Shown here piece after piece: positions 7,511-16,463 of a DNA stretch of 64,000 bases. The stretch is taken from assembly GCA_028281285.1 (NCBI GenBank), contig JANQKF010000024.1, positions 1 through 64,000 on the forward strand, written 5' to 3'. Below the pieces are notes generated by a model. It did no database searches and was not told where the DNA came from. It saw only the letters and a list, made by a program, of their open reading frames with translations. The position numbers were made by a program, and so were the translations under genes. The DNA is from Cyclobacteriaceae bacterium (lineage in GTDB: Bacteria > Bacteroidota > Bacteroidia > Cytophagales > Cyclobacteriaceae). The number at the start of each line of letters is the position of its first letter. Position 1 is the first letter of the stretch.

Positions 7511-8484
7511 TGACGAATATCCAGCCAATAGTCAGCATTATAATGCCGGTAAAAAATGCCGAAAAATATATACATGAATGTCTGTCCTCAATTAGAGGGC
7601 AGACATTTTCATTTTGGGAACTGTTGATTGTTAATGATCATTCCACTGATAATTCTCAATCAATAGTTGAAGAGTTCGTGCAAGTAGATCACAGAATCAG
7701 AAGCCTTCCCAACAAGGGGAATGGGATCATACCAGCTTTGCAATTAGCCTTTCAACACTGTCAGGGAACGTACATCACCCGCATGGATGCGGATGATATA
7801 ATGCCTAAAAACCGGCTCGAATTGATGGTAAATACATTGGAGAATTCAGAACCTGATTCTATTGTCACTGGCAAAGTCGAGTACTTTGGCTCAACCCCCA
7901 TTTCTCCCGGATACCTCAACTATCAAAACTGGCTCAATGAAAGAGCAGAAAAAGGCGACCATTGGCAATGGATCTATCGGGAATGCGTAGTAGCCTCACC
8001 TAATTGGATGATTCGTACAGAAGATCTTAACCTATCTAACCTCTCCTATCCGGAAGATTATCATTTGGTCCTGAAGTGGTATGAAATGGGTTATAACATT
8101 CAATCCATAAATGAGACCACATTGAATTGGAGAGAGCATCCCGAACGGACTTCCAGAAACTCTCTTCATTATCATCAAGAAGCGTTCTTTAATCTAAAGG
8201 TTAATCATTTTATCCGTCATAAACTTGGGTCCGATCAACTTGTCCTTTGGGGAACTGGCCAGAAAGGGCGACTCACGGCAGACATTCTTCGCGACCAGGG
8301 TATTGAGTTTGTTTGGATGGACATTGACCCAAAAAATCAAATAGTGGATTATCGTGAGATTGAAAAGACGACCAACTTCAAACTGTTAATAGCAGTATTT
8401 CCTGAAGGGAAGGCAATGGAACACTTACTGTCCTATCTGGAAAGAATTCAGTTGAAAATGGGTGAAAATTACTGGTTCTTATAA
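7510..8484 (+). CDS. Glycosyltransferase family 2 with C-terminal Rossmann-like domain
   Basis: A 324-residue protein. The N-terminal GT-A domain shows VSIIMPVKNAEKYI, ELLIVNDHSTDNS and the metal-binding DAD at 93-95, all standard for family 2 inverting transferases. After about residue 240 a second short domain begins with QLVLWGTGQKGRLTADIL, a nucleotide-binding-like glycine motif, followed by FVWMDIDPKN. This resembles the Rossmann-type modules attached to some Bacteroidota GT2 proteins. The start at 7510 is chosen for its TGATG overlap with the MATE gene. No transmembrane segment is seen, so it probably acts at the cytoplasmic face. The acceptor is unknown. Confidence 0.87.
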   Translation: MTNIQPIVSIIMPVKNAEKYIHECLSSIRGQTFSFWELLIVNDHSTDNSQSIVEEFVQVDHRIRSLPNKGNGIIPALQLAFQHCQGTYITRMDADDIMPKNRLELMVNTLENSEPDSIVTGKVEYFGSTPISPGYLNYQNWLNERAEKGDHWQWIYRECVVASPNWMIRTEDLNLSNLSYPEDYHLVLKWYEMGYNIQSINETTLNWREHPERTSRNSLHYHQEAFFNLKVNHFIRHKLGSDQLVLWGTGQKGRLTADILRDQGIEFVWMDIDPKNQIVDYREIEKTTNFKLLIAVFPEGKAMEHLLSYLERIQLKMGENYWFL

Positions 8485-8489
8485 AGTTA

Positions 8490-8569
8490 GATGTCATTGC
8501 GATCCCGAGAACTTGGGAGAAGCAATCTTCTGATCAAAAAAAGGTCACTTCGTGCCTCGTGATGACATC
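8490..8569. repeat. REP-like palindrome between convergent genes
   Basis: An 80-bp element bounded by GATGTCAT (8490-8497) and ATGACATC (8562-8569). It contains an internal hairpin (TCCC...GGGA around GAGAACTT) and a second one near GGTCAC/GTGCC. It fills the whole gap between the stop codons of the glycosyltransferase and the M14 peptidase, and could also end transcription from both sides. Its ends match the GTCAT/ATGAC borders of the elements at 10076, 15302 and 17092. Confidence 0.65.
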
Positions 8570-8572
8570 GAA

Positions 8573-10039
8573 TTACCTGATCATTCCATTGACCAAATCG
8601 GTTTCCCCTGTTTTCAAATTGACCACAAAGCCATTGACCACGGCCATCTCAGGTTTCCCGTTCTTGGTTAAGAGAAAAGTAGCATGTTGCCCAAGGGACA
8701 GGCGATCGTTCAAACTTGAACTTCCTCTTAGCACACCGATCGGATAATTTGTAAATCGCATACTTCTTGGAGCATCATTCACTCTGACATGGGTTATTCC
8801 TTGACGTAATAATCCGACAAAGTCCAGTTTCTCCAGATCAGCGTAGGCCACTGCGCCTTCTTTGACTTTGCCTCGTTCATATTTCATTCCTGTCGCATCC
8901 AACTCTTCGAATCCATAATAAATGGACAGATCACCCAACTCTTGAATACTACTATAAAAGAAGAAATTTCGGTGGTTGTTATATTCCAGTTCAAATCTAT
9001 TAATTGCGACATCAACTGTGTATTCATTTCCCCCTAACTCGTAAGTCAAATTACTGATTTTCAAATCGAACAACTGACGCTCATTGAATGGGATAGCGTC
9101 ATATTTTGAATAATTTTCGGTCTCATACGTCTCGTCAGCAATCACTTCCAATGCCGATAGGATGCTCATAAAATTAAGTTTACGAATTTCCTGCTTCTCG
9201 CGATCATTCTGATAACCACCTGATTCGATGAGAATAGTACTGGTCCCCCATTTCTGGATATTATCTCCAAAGGCACGAGGCTCGAAGTCATCATTGTACT
9301 TGCCTACTTGATTAGGAGCGTATTTTTGGATCACATCGTTCATTTTCCCAATCACCTTCATCGCATTCCCTCTAACCTCATTGATGTCCTTGGCATAATT
9401 GTATGCCGGGGCCAAAAAGGAAATGGTAGCCGGATTTCGGCTATAGCCCACCGTATAATACCTGCTCTGATCATGAAGATTAAAGCCAAAGTCAGCGTCA
9501 GTACGATCACGGATGCCTTTGAGAATCTTAGATTCCTCAGATTGCAGCCGTTCAGCATCACGATTCAAATCCACACCCAATGCATTCCTCCGCATATATT
9601 GTTCAGCCCCATCAGGGTTAAGCATAGGGACAAAATGGATGGTAAGTTTGTCGAAGAGATTGGACTTGAACGACCCAAAATCCTCTGACCTGAACAGATT
9701 GATAATATCGAATATGGCCATGGTCGCGGTTGGCTCATCGCCATGCATTTGCGACCATAACAATACGCTTGTAGGTCCATTGCCTATTGAAATCAGGGAG
9801 ATACTTCTGCCTTCTATCGATTCTCCTAGCTTTTCAACTTTGAACTGATTGTCACTTTTCAACTTCTCGATCAAAGGCTGGATTTCGGCATGCTTAAACC
9901 TTCGATCCTTAATGGTAGACTCTTTGTATTTGTCATAAGCATCATACAATTGTTTATCGATGGTTTGGGCAGAAGCAGTCATTACAATTGCAAGTATGGA
10001 TAAAATAGAAAGGCATCTCATGAATCTATAGATTTTCAA
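8573..10039 (-). CDS. Secreted M14 family zinc carboxypeptidase
   Basis: A 488-residue protein with a signal peptide (ILSILAIVMTASAQ). The peptidase domain shows the zinc ligands in MHGDEPT (HxxE), the substrate-binding arginine/asparagine region VDLNRD, the third zinc ligand in NLHDQ, and the catalytic glutamate in LIESGGY. The last 150 or so residues form a separate C-terminal region with a repeated beta-rich character and no motif I recognise. It should remove C-terminal residues from peptides in the periplasm or outside the cell. It is convergent with the glycosyltransferase across a REP-like element, and the following gene on the same strand is an amidase. Confidence 0.92.
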   Translation of the reverse strand: MKIYRFMRCLSILSILAIVMTASAQTIDKQLYDAYDKYKESTIKDRRFKHAEIQPLIEKLKSDNQFKVEKLGESIEGRSISLISIGNGPTSVLLWSQMHGDEPTATMAIFDIINLFRSEDFGSFKSNLFDKLTIHFVPMLNPDGAEQYMRRNALGVDLNRDAERLQSEESKILKGIRDRTDADFGFNLHDQSRYYTVGYSRNPATISFLAPAYNYAKDINEVRGNAMKVIGKMNDVIQKYAPNQVGKYNDDFEPRAFGDNIQKWGTSTILIESGGYQNDREKQEIRKLNFMSILSALEVIADETYETENYSKYDAIPFNERQLFDLKISNLTYELGGNEYTVDVAINRFELEYNNHRNFFFYSSIQELGDLSIYYGFEELDATGMKYERGKVKEGAVAYADLEKLDFVGLLRQGITHVRVNDAPRSMRFTNYPIGVLRGSSSLNDRLSLGQHATFLLTKNGKPEMAVVNGFVVNLKTGETDLVNGMIR

Positions 10040-10075
10040 TTTTTACTGGTAGGAAATCGACATTAAAAGCTGAAG

Positions 10076-10203
10076 GTCATGCCGGAAAAATAAGACTTAT
10101 ATTTTCAAAGTCTTATTTTATCCGGTATCTATCAAGTTGGAATTGAGATTCCGGACATTTTTCTTCGTGTAAGGTATAAAACAAAGAAAAATTCCGGAAT
10201 GAC
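10076..10203. repeat. REP-like double-hairpin element
   Basis: A 128-bp element with three nested inverted repeats. Outer borders are GTCAT (10076-10080) and ATGAC (10199-10203). Hairpin A pairs CCGGAAAAATAAGACTT (10082-10098) with its complement at 10108-10125 (one bulged base). Hairpin B pairs ATTCCGGA.ATTTTTCTT (10148-10165) with 10184-10200. Together they could form a cruciform. It lies between the amidase stop and the M14 peptidase start, both on the minus strand. Confidence 0.7.
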
Positions 10204-10206
10204 GAT

Positions 10207-10860
10207 CTATCTTCCCGGAGATCCTTTAAGCCCCGTCCCTTTTAATCCGGCACGGATATCATTCATAAACTTCACGCCTGGGTCAGTTTTATTGGTGAGA
10301 TAATCAGGATCCTTTTCCAACCATAAATCATGACCTATAAATGCCTTATATTCAAAATGACCAATCACATATTCCAGATCATACTTTTCATTGAGCATTT
10401 TAATGAGAGCGATATTGGCCTTGAGTTGGGCCTCATTCATGGGAGTTTCTTTGGTGCCACCTACATTCTCTATCCCAATGGCACAGTGGTTTAAACCAAT
10501 CACATGTCTCGCCATTACCGTATCCGGCATAAACTGATAAATGGTGCCGTCCCTGTCGATTGAGTATTGAGAAGACACGTTCAATGCTCCGGCACTTTGA
10601 ATTCCGGTTCTGGCACTTGGTAGGGTAGCCCGATTGAATGTCCCAAAGGTTCCTGCAAAAGTCGGGATCACGGTAAAATGAACCACCACCATTTTGGGAG
10701 TGATATGAGGGGTTTCTTGCTCTAAACCGTAACGGTCTTTTAGGTAGGCCAAGGTCAGATCAATTCTCTCCTGATCCCAGAGAATGGGTTTTTGGATAAT
10801 CTTTTGGCCAAAAAGCGGACTACTGACAATGAAGAATAACACTGTAATCAAAATTCTCAT
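10207..10860 (-). CDS. Secreted N-acetylmuramoyl-L-alanine amidase (Amidase_2/PGRP fold)
   Basis: A 217-residue protein with a signal peptide (LITVLFFIVSSPLFGQ). The zinc amidase fold is visible from VVVHFTVIPT (first histidine ligand), a GIENVGG strand, VIGHFEYKAFIGH (second ligand region) and a final KTDPGVKFM. Members cleave the bond between N-acetylmuramic acid and L-alanine in peptidoglycan, here in the periplasm. The start codon abuts one arm of an inverted repeat shared with the divergent sulfatase gene. A role in wall turnover or recycling is the likely job. Confidence 0.88.
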   Translation of the reverse strand: MRILITVLFFIVSSPLFGQKIIQKPILWDQERIDLTLAYLKDRYGLEQETPHITPKMVVVHFTVIPTFAGTFGTFNRATLPSARTGIQSAGALNVSSQYSIDRDGTIYQFMPDTVMARHVIGLNHCAIGIENVGGTKETPMNEAQLKANIALIKMLNEKYDLEYVIGHFEYKAFIGHDLWLEKDPDYLTNKTDPGVKFMNDIRAGLKGTGLKGSPGR

Positions 10861-10928
10861 ATTTCAATTTAAGGAATCATGGGCACTCATTGCTCCAAAA
10901 CAGTTTTTAGATTCCTTTATATTGAAAT
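10861..10928. repeat. Inverted repeat in divergent amidase/sulfatase region
   Basis: ATTTCAATTTAAGGAATC (10861-10878) and GATTCCTTTATATTGAAAT (10910-10928) are reverse complements except for one substitution and one inserted base. The left arm directly touches the amidase start codon. The right arm ends 21 bp before the sulfatase ATG. It may be a shared operator or mirrored leader sequence. Confidence 0.55.
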
Positions 10929-10949
10929 GTTAAAATCCAATCGAGTCGA

Positions 10950-12299
10950 ATGAACACAAAGTGTTATGGCCTTTTACTCATTGCCTGCCTAATATTATTT
11001 AGCCTTCTCATGGGTTGTAATCTTCAAGAACAAGTCGCTGAAAACCCACCCAACATTATAATCTTTTTCACGGATGATCAGGGCTATGGTGATCTTGGGT
11101 CGTTCGGAGCCGAAGGGTTTGAAACGCCTAATTTGGATGCATTGGCTCAAGATGGCCTTCGGTTAACCAACTTCTATGTTCCCGCAACGGTCTGCACTCC
11201 TTCGAGAGCCGGATTGCTCACAGGACGTTACCCCAAGCGAAGCAACTTACACGAAGCAGTAGTCTACCCTTTTTCTGATCACGGACTCGCTCCCTCTGAA
11301 TACACCATGGCAGAAATGCTCAAGGGCGCAGGCTATTCTACTTCCATCATAGGCAAATGGCATTTAGGACATCAACCTGAATACATGCCACTGAATCATG
11401 GTTTTGATTCCTTTTTTGGAGTTCCTTATTCCAACGACATGGATAATCACTATTATCGCCATAATGATTTTCAATCCCCTCCTCTACCTCTATACCGAGA
11501 CACCTCAATTATTGAAAACGGACCCGATCAAAAATATTTAACCAGGCGGTATACCGAAGAAGCAGTCAGGCAGATCAAAGAAAGAAGCGACTCGCCCTTT
11601 TTTCTGTATGTTGCTCACAACATGCCCCACTTACCGCTTCATGCTTCGGAAGAGTTCAGTGGTAAAAGCGAGTTAGGACTTTATGGTGACGTAATTATGG
11701 AACTGGATTGGAGTACCGGTGAAATTATCAGGACATTAAAAGAAGAGGGAATTTATGACAATACCTTGTTCATCTTTACTTCCGATAATGGGCCAAGGGT
11801 TGGTTCGGCAGGTCCATTGAGAGGTAAAAAAGCACAAACCTGGGAAGGCGGCCAACGAGTACCTGGCATTATCACCTGGCCAAGGAAAATACCTGCTAAT
11901 CAAACGGTAGAATATGTCCTTAGTACACTCGATCTATTCCCGACAGTAGCTTCTCTTACCGGAGCAACAATCCCGGAAAACCTCACCTTAGATGGCATTG
12001 ACCTTTCTCAATTTCTGGCTGATCCTGCCACCACAGTAATTGAAGACAGGCCCTTTTTGTACTATGCTCGTAACGGTAAACCTGAAGCCATCAGAATGGG
12101 CAAATGGAAATTGCATATCAGCAAGAGCATCGGTTGGAATGTAAAGGAACAAGGTGCATTTGAAATAGCACTCTACAACCTTAAAACAGATATCAGTGAA
12201 GAGAAAAACCTGGCCATGGAGTTTCCCCAGGTTGTCAAAAAACTAAGCGATCTTTTGCGGCAGTTTGATGAAAATCTGACGCCAGAGGACGGGATTTAA
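10950..12299 (+). CDS. Sulfatase lipoprotein (formylglycine-dependent)
   Basis: A 449-residue sulfatase. The lipobox LMGC places the lipidated cysteine at C23, so it should be attached to the outer membrane or periplasmic face. NIIIFFTDDQGYGDLG carries the metal-binding aspartates. C82 in CTPSRAGLLTGR is the cysteine that is converted to formylglycine by a maturation enzyme. GKWHLGH and FTSDNGPR complete the active site. It hydrolyses sulfate esters, presumably on polysaccharide or glycoconjugate substrates common in marine habitats. It is convergent with the beta-helix gene 37 bp away, hinting at a shared polysaccharide theme, although no SusC/SusD pair is present. Confidence 0.93.
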   Translation: MNTKCYGLLLIACLILFSLLMGCNLQEQVAENPPNIIIFFTDDQGYGDLGSFGAEGFETPNLDALAQDGLRLTNFYVPATVCTPSRAGLLTGRYPKRSNLHEAVVYPFSDHGLAPSEYTMAEMLKGAGYSTSIIGKWHLGHQPEYMPLNHGFDSFFGVPYSNDMDNHYYRHNDFQSPPLPLYRDTSIIENGPDQKYLTRRYTEEAVRQIKERSDSPFFLYVAHNMPHLPLHASEEFSGKSELGLYGDVIMELDWSTGEIIRTLKEEGIYDNTLFIFTSDNGPRVGSAGPLRGKKAQTWEGGQRVPGIITWPRKIPANQTVEYVLSTLDLFPTVASLTGATIPENLTLDGIDLSQFLADPATTVIEDRPFLYYARNGKPEAIRMGKWKLHISKSIGWNVKEQGAFEIALYNLKTDISEEKNLAMEFPQVVKKLSDLLRQFDENLTPEDGI

Positions 12300-12336
12300 A
12301 TAGTCTTCTCTCACATCGAAATGGATAAAAGCATTT

Positions 12337-14637
12337 TCACCAATCGTTTTGATCCTTGTTCTTCGGGTCGTCCGTTCGGTGGCCTATGTTGATCGGAATC
12401 CCACCCCATTCATAAATTTCCATCCCGGCATTTTTGTAAATCTTCAATTCATTTGATCCTCCAAACTTGTGGTATTCCACTTTCGGATGGGTCGCCTTAA
12501 TATTATTCAGAAAATGCTGAAAGTACTCATGTATATATAACCAACCCGTTACTGAATTGAAGTTATTATTGGGTGTACTCGGGAGTTTGAACTCATGAGT
12601 TAGAAGCGCGTTTATCTCTGCCTTTGGATCTTTTGTCAGACGGTTCTCTGCTTGTTTTAAGAGCGTTTCTTTGACTGGTTTTCCGTTTTCATCAATCCAT
12701 TCTACTTCTACTGCACCTAAGGAAGCTGTTTCTATATAGGCCGACTCGATGTTTGTGAATACATTTCTACTGCTTTTATCATCCACCTCAAGAAAGACGG
12801 GTTTTGGGGAGGGAATAATGTATTTTTCATCCGGATCTGTCGTTTTAGAATTGTGAGCTTCGGCCAGCAACATGGTCATGTAATAGCTGGAAGTGTACCT
12901 TGGAGGCAACCCTTCCCTGCCGTTTAATCGACAACCCACGCATTCCTTAAGTTTGATACTGGAACTCAAAGTCCGAGCGCTTTTCTTGGCATAATCAGGC
13001 CAATACGATGCTCCCAAAGTCAAGCGCTGTCCACCAGTACCAAAACTCTCAAGACGAAGCCCAAGACATCTTTCTAGCAAAAACACGTGCCGATCATAGC
13101 CACCCTCATGATAGATATTGTAGACAAAAGTGTTAGTGGAGTTGATGAAGTGGTATGACGGTCCGAATAGGCTACCATCACTGAATGCGAATCTCCAGTT
13201 CACGCCATTGGCCCTACCTTTAAAAACTCCCAACTGTTTGCCATAAGCCCATACATTTTCAACCTGACTATACTGTAACCCCACCGTATCCATTCCATAA
13301 TGACTATTTACTCCCTGATCAAATTCAAAGAGTATACAATCGTGACTTGGCATATCAAGGTCAGTTTCTCCCAACCAGTCCTTATAGCCCATCTCTCTAT
13401 AATGACCGGAACGGGCATGAGGAACGTTCTTACTATTTGCATATTCATCACTCACTTTGGCATTTATGTTCTTGAATGAACTCGTGATCATACTGCCTTC
13501 AAACCGACATATAGCGGGATTATAAATCCCATTGCAGCCATAGAAATTGACTTCATCCATATGAAGTTGCATTCTGCTTCCTTCCATGCTTCCTTGCCAC
13601 AAAAGCCGAAATACTTCCGTTGCTTCCCTCCATGTATTCTGCAGTTCTGTGATCGAGGGTACGAACATTCGTTGGCCCATCTCTTCAGTGGTATTATCGG
13701 GAAACCATTTCATGCTCGCCTGTTTCTTACCCTTCACTATGACCGCCTCGATGAGATCGAAAAGAATTGGTCGATGCATCATCCATGGCCATCTACGATA
13801 GATGGCATATGTTCTTACCGGCATACCATGCATTTTTGGCCTTTCAGGGGTTTTTAAAGTAATATTCTTAATGCTTTGATGAAGAGCTCTGTTTAACGGA
13901 AAGGTATTGGCTTTAACATAGAGTTTACCATTGCTGTCGTAGTCTATAATTGCCTGTTTCTTCATATCGTCCACCGCACGTTGATAGAGTTCGGTGACCT
14001 CTCTGAGTCGGGGCCCGCCAACATCGAGTTCTTCTTCAAAAATGGCATTGAATAGCTCTTCCGCACGTTCGTCCAGATCGATCAGCTCTCTTATCTGCCG
14101 GATCGTTTGCCAGGTAGACCAATCTGCTTTAACCGTGTTCTTAAGGTCTTTGAGATTGCCGAACGGCTCTAGTGCATCATAATTATAGTTTGGATCCCAT
14201 TCAATCAAGCCTCGTACTTCCCTGGTATCATAGTTCGGAAGTTTTTGAGCAAAATCAGTAGTCGCGGCTATCATTGTACTCACAGAATTCTCTCCTTCTA
14301 TGTGAATGCAAAAGCCGTTGGTAGCGATCGCATAATCTCCTCCACTAGCCGGAAGCACTATGGGACGGCTGATGCGGTAGGTCCCAGACGGAAAATAGAG
14401 TTTAGCCCCACCCTGGGTGGCAAAATTGGTTCGTGAAGCGGGATAACTAATGCTATTCAGATCAATTTCATCCGAGTTGTTGTTAATACTGGTCAACGAC
14501 CCTTTGTGCATTGCATATTTAATGGCGGCCTCAATAGCATCGGAATCGTCCTTGACGGCATTGCCCACAGCACCAAAATCTTTGACATTCACAACCAACT
14601 GTTGGTCTAATGCCTCCTTGCTTAAAAGTTTGGACAT
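12337..14637 (-). CDS. Large parallel beta-helix protein (pectate-lyase-3/GH28-like fold)
   Basis: A 766-residue protein. The N-terminus VVNVKDFGAVGNAVKDDSDA and GGAKLYFPSGTYRIS are hallmarks of the Pectate_lyase_3 type right-handed beta-helix, found in polysaccharide lyases, glycosidases and phage tailspikes. The region between about residues 150 and 250 is charged and probably helical, an insertion relative to a simple helix. No signal peptide is visible: the start MSKLLSKEALDQQLV is hydrophilic, so the route out of the cell, if any, is unclear. The catalytic residues are not identifiable by eye, so whether it is an enzyme is uncertain. A small inverted repeat (14638-14663) directly precedes the start. 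Confidence 0.75.
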   Translation of the reverse strand: MSKLLSKEALDQQLVVNVKDFGAVGNAVKDDSDAIEAAIKYAMHKGSLTSINNNSDEIDLNSISYPASRTNFATQGGAKLYFPSGTYRISRPIVLPASGGDYAIATNGFCIHIEGENSVSTMIAATTDFAQKLPNYDTREVRGLIEWDPNYNYDALEPFGNLKDLKNTVKADWSTWQTIRQIRELIDLDERAEELFNAIFEEELDVGGPRLREVTELYQRAVDDMKKQAIIDYDSNGKLYVKANTFPLNRALHQSIKNITLKTPERPKMHGMPVRTYAIYRRWPWMMHRPILFDLIEAVIVKGKKQASMKWFPDNTTEEMGQRMFVPSITELQNTWREATEVFRLLWQGSMEGSRMQLHMDEVNFYGCNGIYNPAICRFEGSMITSSFKNINAKVSDEYANSKNVPHARSGHYREMGYKDWLGETDLDMPSHDCILFEFDQGVNSHYGMDTVGLQYSQVENVWAYGKQLGVFKGRANGVNWRFAFSDGSLFGPSYHFINSTNTFVYNIYHEGGYDRHVFLLERCLGLRLESFGTGGQRLTLGASYWPDYAKKSARTLSSSIKLKECVGCRLNGREGLPPRYTSSYYMTMLLAEAHNSKTTDPDEKYIIPSPKPVFLEVDDKSSRNVFTNIESAYIETASLGAVEVEWIDENGKPVKETLLKQAENRLTKDPKAEINALLTHEFKLPSTPNNNFNSVTGWLYIHEYFQHFLNNIKATHPKVEYHKFGGSNELKIYKNAGMEIYEWGGIPINIGHRTDDPKNKDQNDW

Positions 14638-14663
14638 AATTAGATAGGTTAAAAAATCTAATT
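14638..14663 (-). promoter_or_regulatory. Inverted repeat at the beta-helix gene start
   Basis: AATTAGAT (14638-14645) and ATCTAATT (14656-14663) are perfect reverse complements separated by 10 bp. They sit immediately upstream of the start codon on the minus strand, in an A/T-rich leader. It could be an operator or a leader hairpin that hides the ribosome-binding region. Confidence 0.35.
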
Positions 14664-14716
14664 AATTTCCAAATTTTTAATGCAATAATCAAATATTTAA
14701 TAATCCAGATCGAGAA

Positions 14717-15250
14717 CTACCATGTATACTCAGGAGGCTGAATATTGTTCATTCTGATGTACAGATTGGATTTGGCTCGGTGATTGGTCATATGATCCTG
14801 CACATAAAACATGGCAAAGGCTCTACTCACAGTATTGCCGCTATGATACATCACGGTGGTTTCGTCCAACTGTGCCTGTGCGATAGTATAAATTACCTCG
14901 GTAGTATAATCAAAGCCCTCTTCTAATAATTTGATGATCTGAGCTTTGGTCATTTTGGTATGATCAGGACGTACCGGTACAACATCCATACCCTGAACAT
15001 AGCGCTTGGTCAGCAGAGGAATAGTGTATGCGATATGCACCATTTGTTCTGCGAAGGTCTTGCTCACCTCTGTGGGTTTATAGGTGTAGAGTTCTTCGGG
15101 CATAGCCTTTGCCACTGCCAGACAATGCTCCCTCGCTTCTTCCCAGACAGGGAGATACATTTTCATAAACTCAGTTTTGGGAACTCGGTCCTGAGCGAGA
15201 ACGGAAATCGTTAAACAAAGAATCAAGGAAGTAAGGAGCACTCTTTTCAT
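14717..15250 (-). CDS. Exported DinB-like four-helix protein
   Basis: A 177-residue protein. The start at 15250 gives a clean signal peptide (MKRVLLTSLILCLTISVLAQ); a longer form beginning at 15268 would bury it. The mature part resembles the DinB/YfiT four-helix bundle, with histidines at EQMVHIAY and VQDHMTNHR that could form the family's three-histidine metal site. Exported DinB-like proteins are frequent in Bacteroidota and have no assigned reaction. It is in the same orientation as menC, but a REP-like element separates them. Confidence 0.75.
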   Translation of the reverse strand: MKRVLLTSLILCLTISVLAQDRVPKTEFMKMYLPVWEEAREHCLAVAKAMPEELYTYKPTEVSKTFAEQMVHIAYTIPLLTKRYVQGMDVVPVRPDHTKMTKAQIIKLLEEGFDYTTEVIYTIAQAQLDETTVMYHSGNTVSRAFAMFYVQDHMTNHRAKSNLYIRMNNIQPPEYTW

Positions 15251-15301
15251 AATATGGAATTTGGACATAGAAACTACTCATTTTAAAGAACATTCTATAA
15301 G

Positions 15302-15376
15302 GTCATTTCGAGTGGATGCAAGAAGTCTTCTTAATTAAAAAGGAGATTTCTCATTCGCACGCTTATTCGAAATGAC
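15302..15376. repeat. REP-like palindrome between menC and DinB-like gene
   Basis: A 75-bp element bounded by GTCATTTCGA (15302-15311) and TCGAAATGAC (15367-15376), a perfect 10-bp terminal match. The interior contains AAGAAGTCTTCTT, a small perfect palindrome. Same border type as the elements at 8490, 10076 and 17092. Confidence 0.7.
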
Positions 15377-15389
15377 GACAAGAGTCAAA

Positions 15390-16463
15390 CTAATTAACGC
15401 TACTCCACCCCTTCGGTACATTATACACCAACTCCCCTTTACGAATCTCCAAAGGTGAATCAATGTTATTCTGGTAAAGCTGGCCTGTACCCAGGCCTTG
15501 AGGTAGTGAAGGATTGTAAGAAGCGGTTAATTGAGCGATGGCGTTTAGCCCTATGTTAGCTTCCAGCATGGAGGTCATCCACCAACCGGTATTTAGTGAC
15601 TCAGCAATTTCGATCCATTCCTGGGTAGCCAGAACCCCTCCAATAAGTGAGGGTTTGAGAATAATAAATTGAGGTTTGATATTCTCCAGAAGAGCTCTTT
15701 TATCTTCCAATTGGTCGATTCCAATCAGCTCTTCATCTAGGGCAATCGGCAGGATTTCTTCCTTGCAAAGCTCGGCCATCAGTTGCGGCTGACCAAGTTT
15801 GATCGGTTGTTCAATCGAATGAATATCCAAGCTTGCGAGCTCAGTCAATCGATCCCGAACATTAGATTCATCGAATGCCCCATTCGCATCTACACGTAGT
15901 GTAAAATCACCAGGACGATAACGATCACGTATTTCGGACAGAATGGCCAATTCGGTTTCCCAATCTATGGCTCCAATCTTCATTTTGATGGTGTCGAATC
16001 CCTGCTCAATTTTCTCCTCAATCTGCTGTCGCATAAAAGACTCCTCTCCCATCCACACAAGCCCATTGATTGGGATACGCTGATTTCCTTTCACAAATGG
16101 ACTCTGAAAAATCACTTTCTTCCCACCGCTGATCAGATCTAATAATGCTGTCTCGACCCCAAAACGCAGTGAAGGCATATCAAATGGGGTGTTCTCTGAG
16201 ATGAAATTGAGAATGTCTTCTTTTGGGACATCCAGCCCTTCGATATGATCCAGGACCGCCCGAAGTTTGATCGCATAATTCTCCGAGTAGTCAATACTTA
16301 GTCCTTTTAAAGGACTGGCCTCTCCCCAGCCTACAACATCTTCTGCTCCTAATTCCCAAGCCTTGATAAACCAGGTTTCCTTTTCTGTAAAGGATCCTCT
16401 GGAAGTTCCAGCTTCAAACCTGAACTTTAGCAGATGAGGGATGACTTCAAATTTGACTTTCAT
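15390..16463 (-). CDS. menC: o-Succinylbenzoate synthase (menaquinone biosynthesis)
   Basis: A 357-residue member of the enolase superfamily. It dehydrates SHCHC to o-succinylbenzoate in menaquinone synthesis. The C-terminal barrel shows the catalytic lysine pair region IKMKIGA, metal ligands in RVDANGAF, IEQP and ALDEELIG, and the second lysine in ILKPSLIGG. The N-terminal capping domain carries GWGEASPL. The related dipeptide epimerases differ at the substrate end; the PINGLVWMG strand and KPSLIGG are typical of Bacteroidota MenC. Its ATG overlaps the ribE stop by one base, so the two are probably co-transcribed. Confidence 0.85.
   Translation of the reverse strand: MKVKFEVIPHLLKFRFEAGTSRGSFTEKETWFIKAWELGAEDVVGWGEASPLKGLSIDYSENYAIKLRAVLDHIEGLDVPKEDILNFISENTPFDMPSLRFGVETALLDLISGGKKVIFQSPFVKGNQRIPINGLVWMGEESFMRQQIEEKIEQGFDTIKMKIGAIDWETELAILSEIRDRYRPGDFTLRVDANGAFDESNVRDRLTELASLDIHSIEQPIKLGQPQLMAELCKEEILPIALDEELIGIDQLEDKRALLENIKPQFIILKPSLIGGVLATQEWIEIAESLNTGWWMTSMLEANIGLNAIAQLTASYNPSLPQGLGTGQLYQNNIDSPLEIRKGELVYNVPKGWSSVN

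Noticed and set aside
15302-15376. Simple terminator for menC or the DinB-like gene
   Set aside because: The long imperfect palindrome lacks a T-run and has the same GTCAT/ATGAC borders as other intergenic elements, so it is called a repeat; it may still affect transcription.
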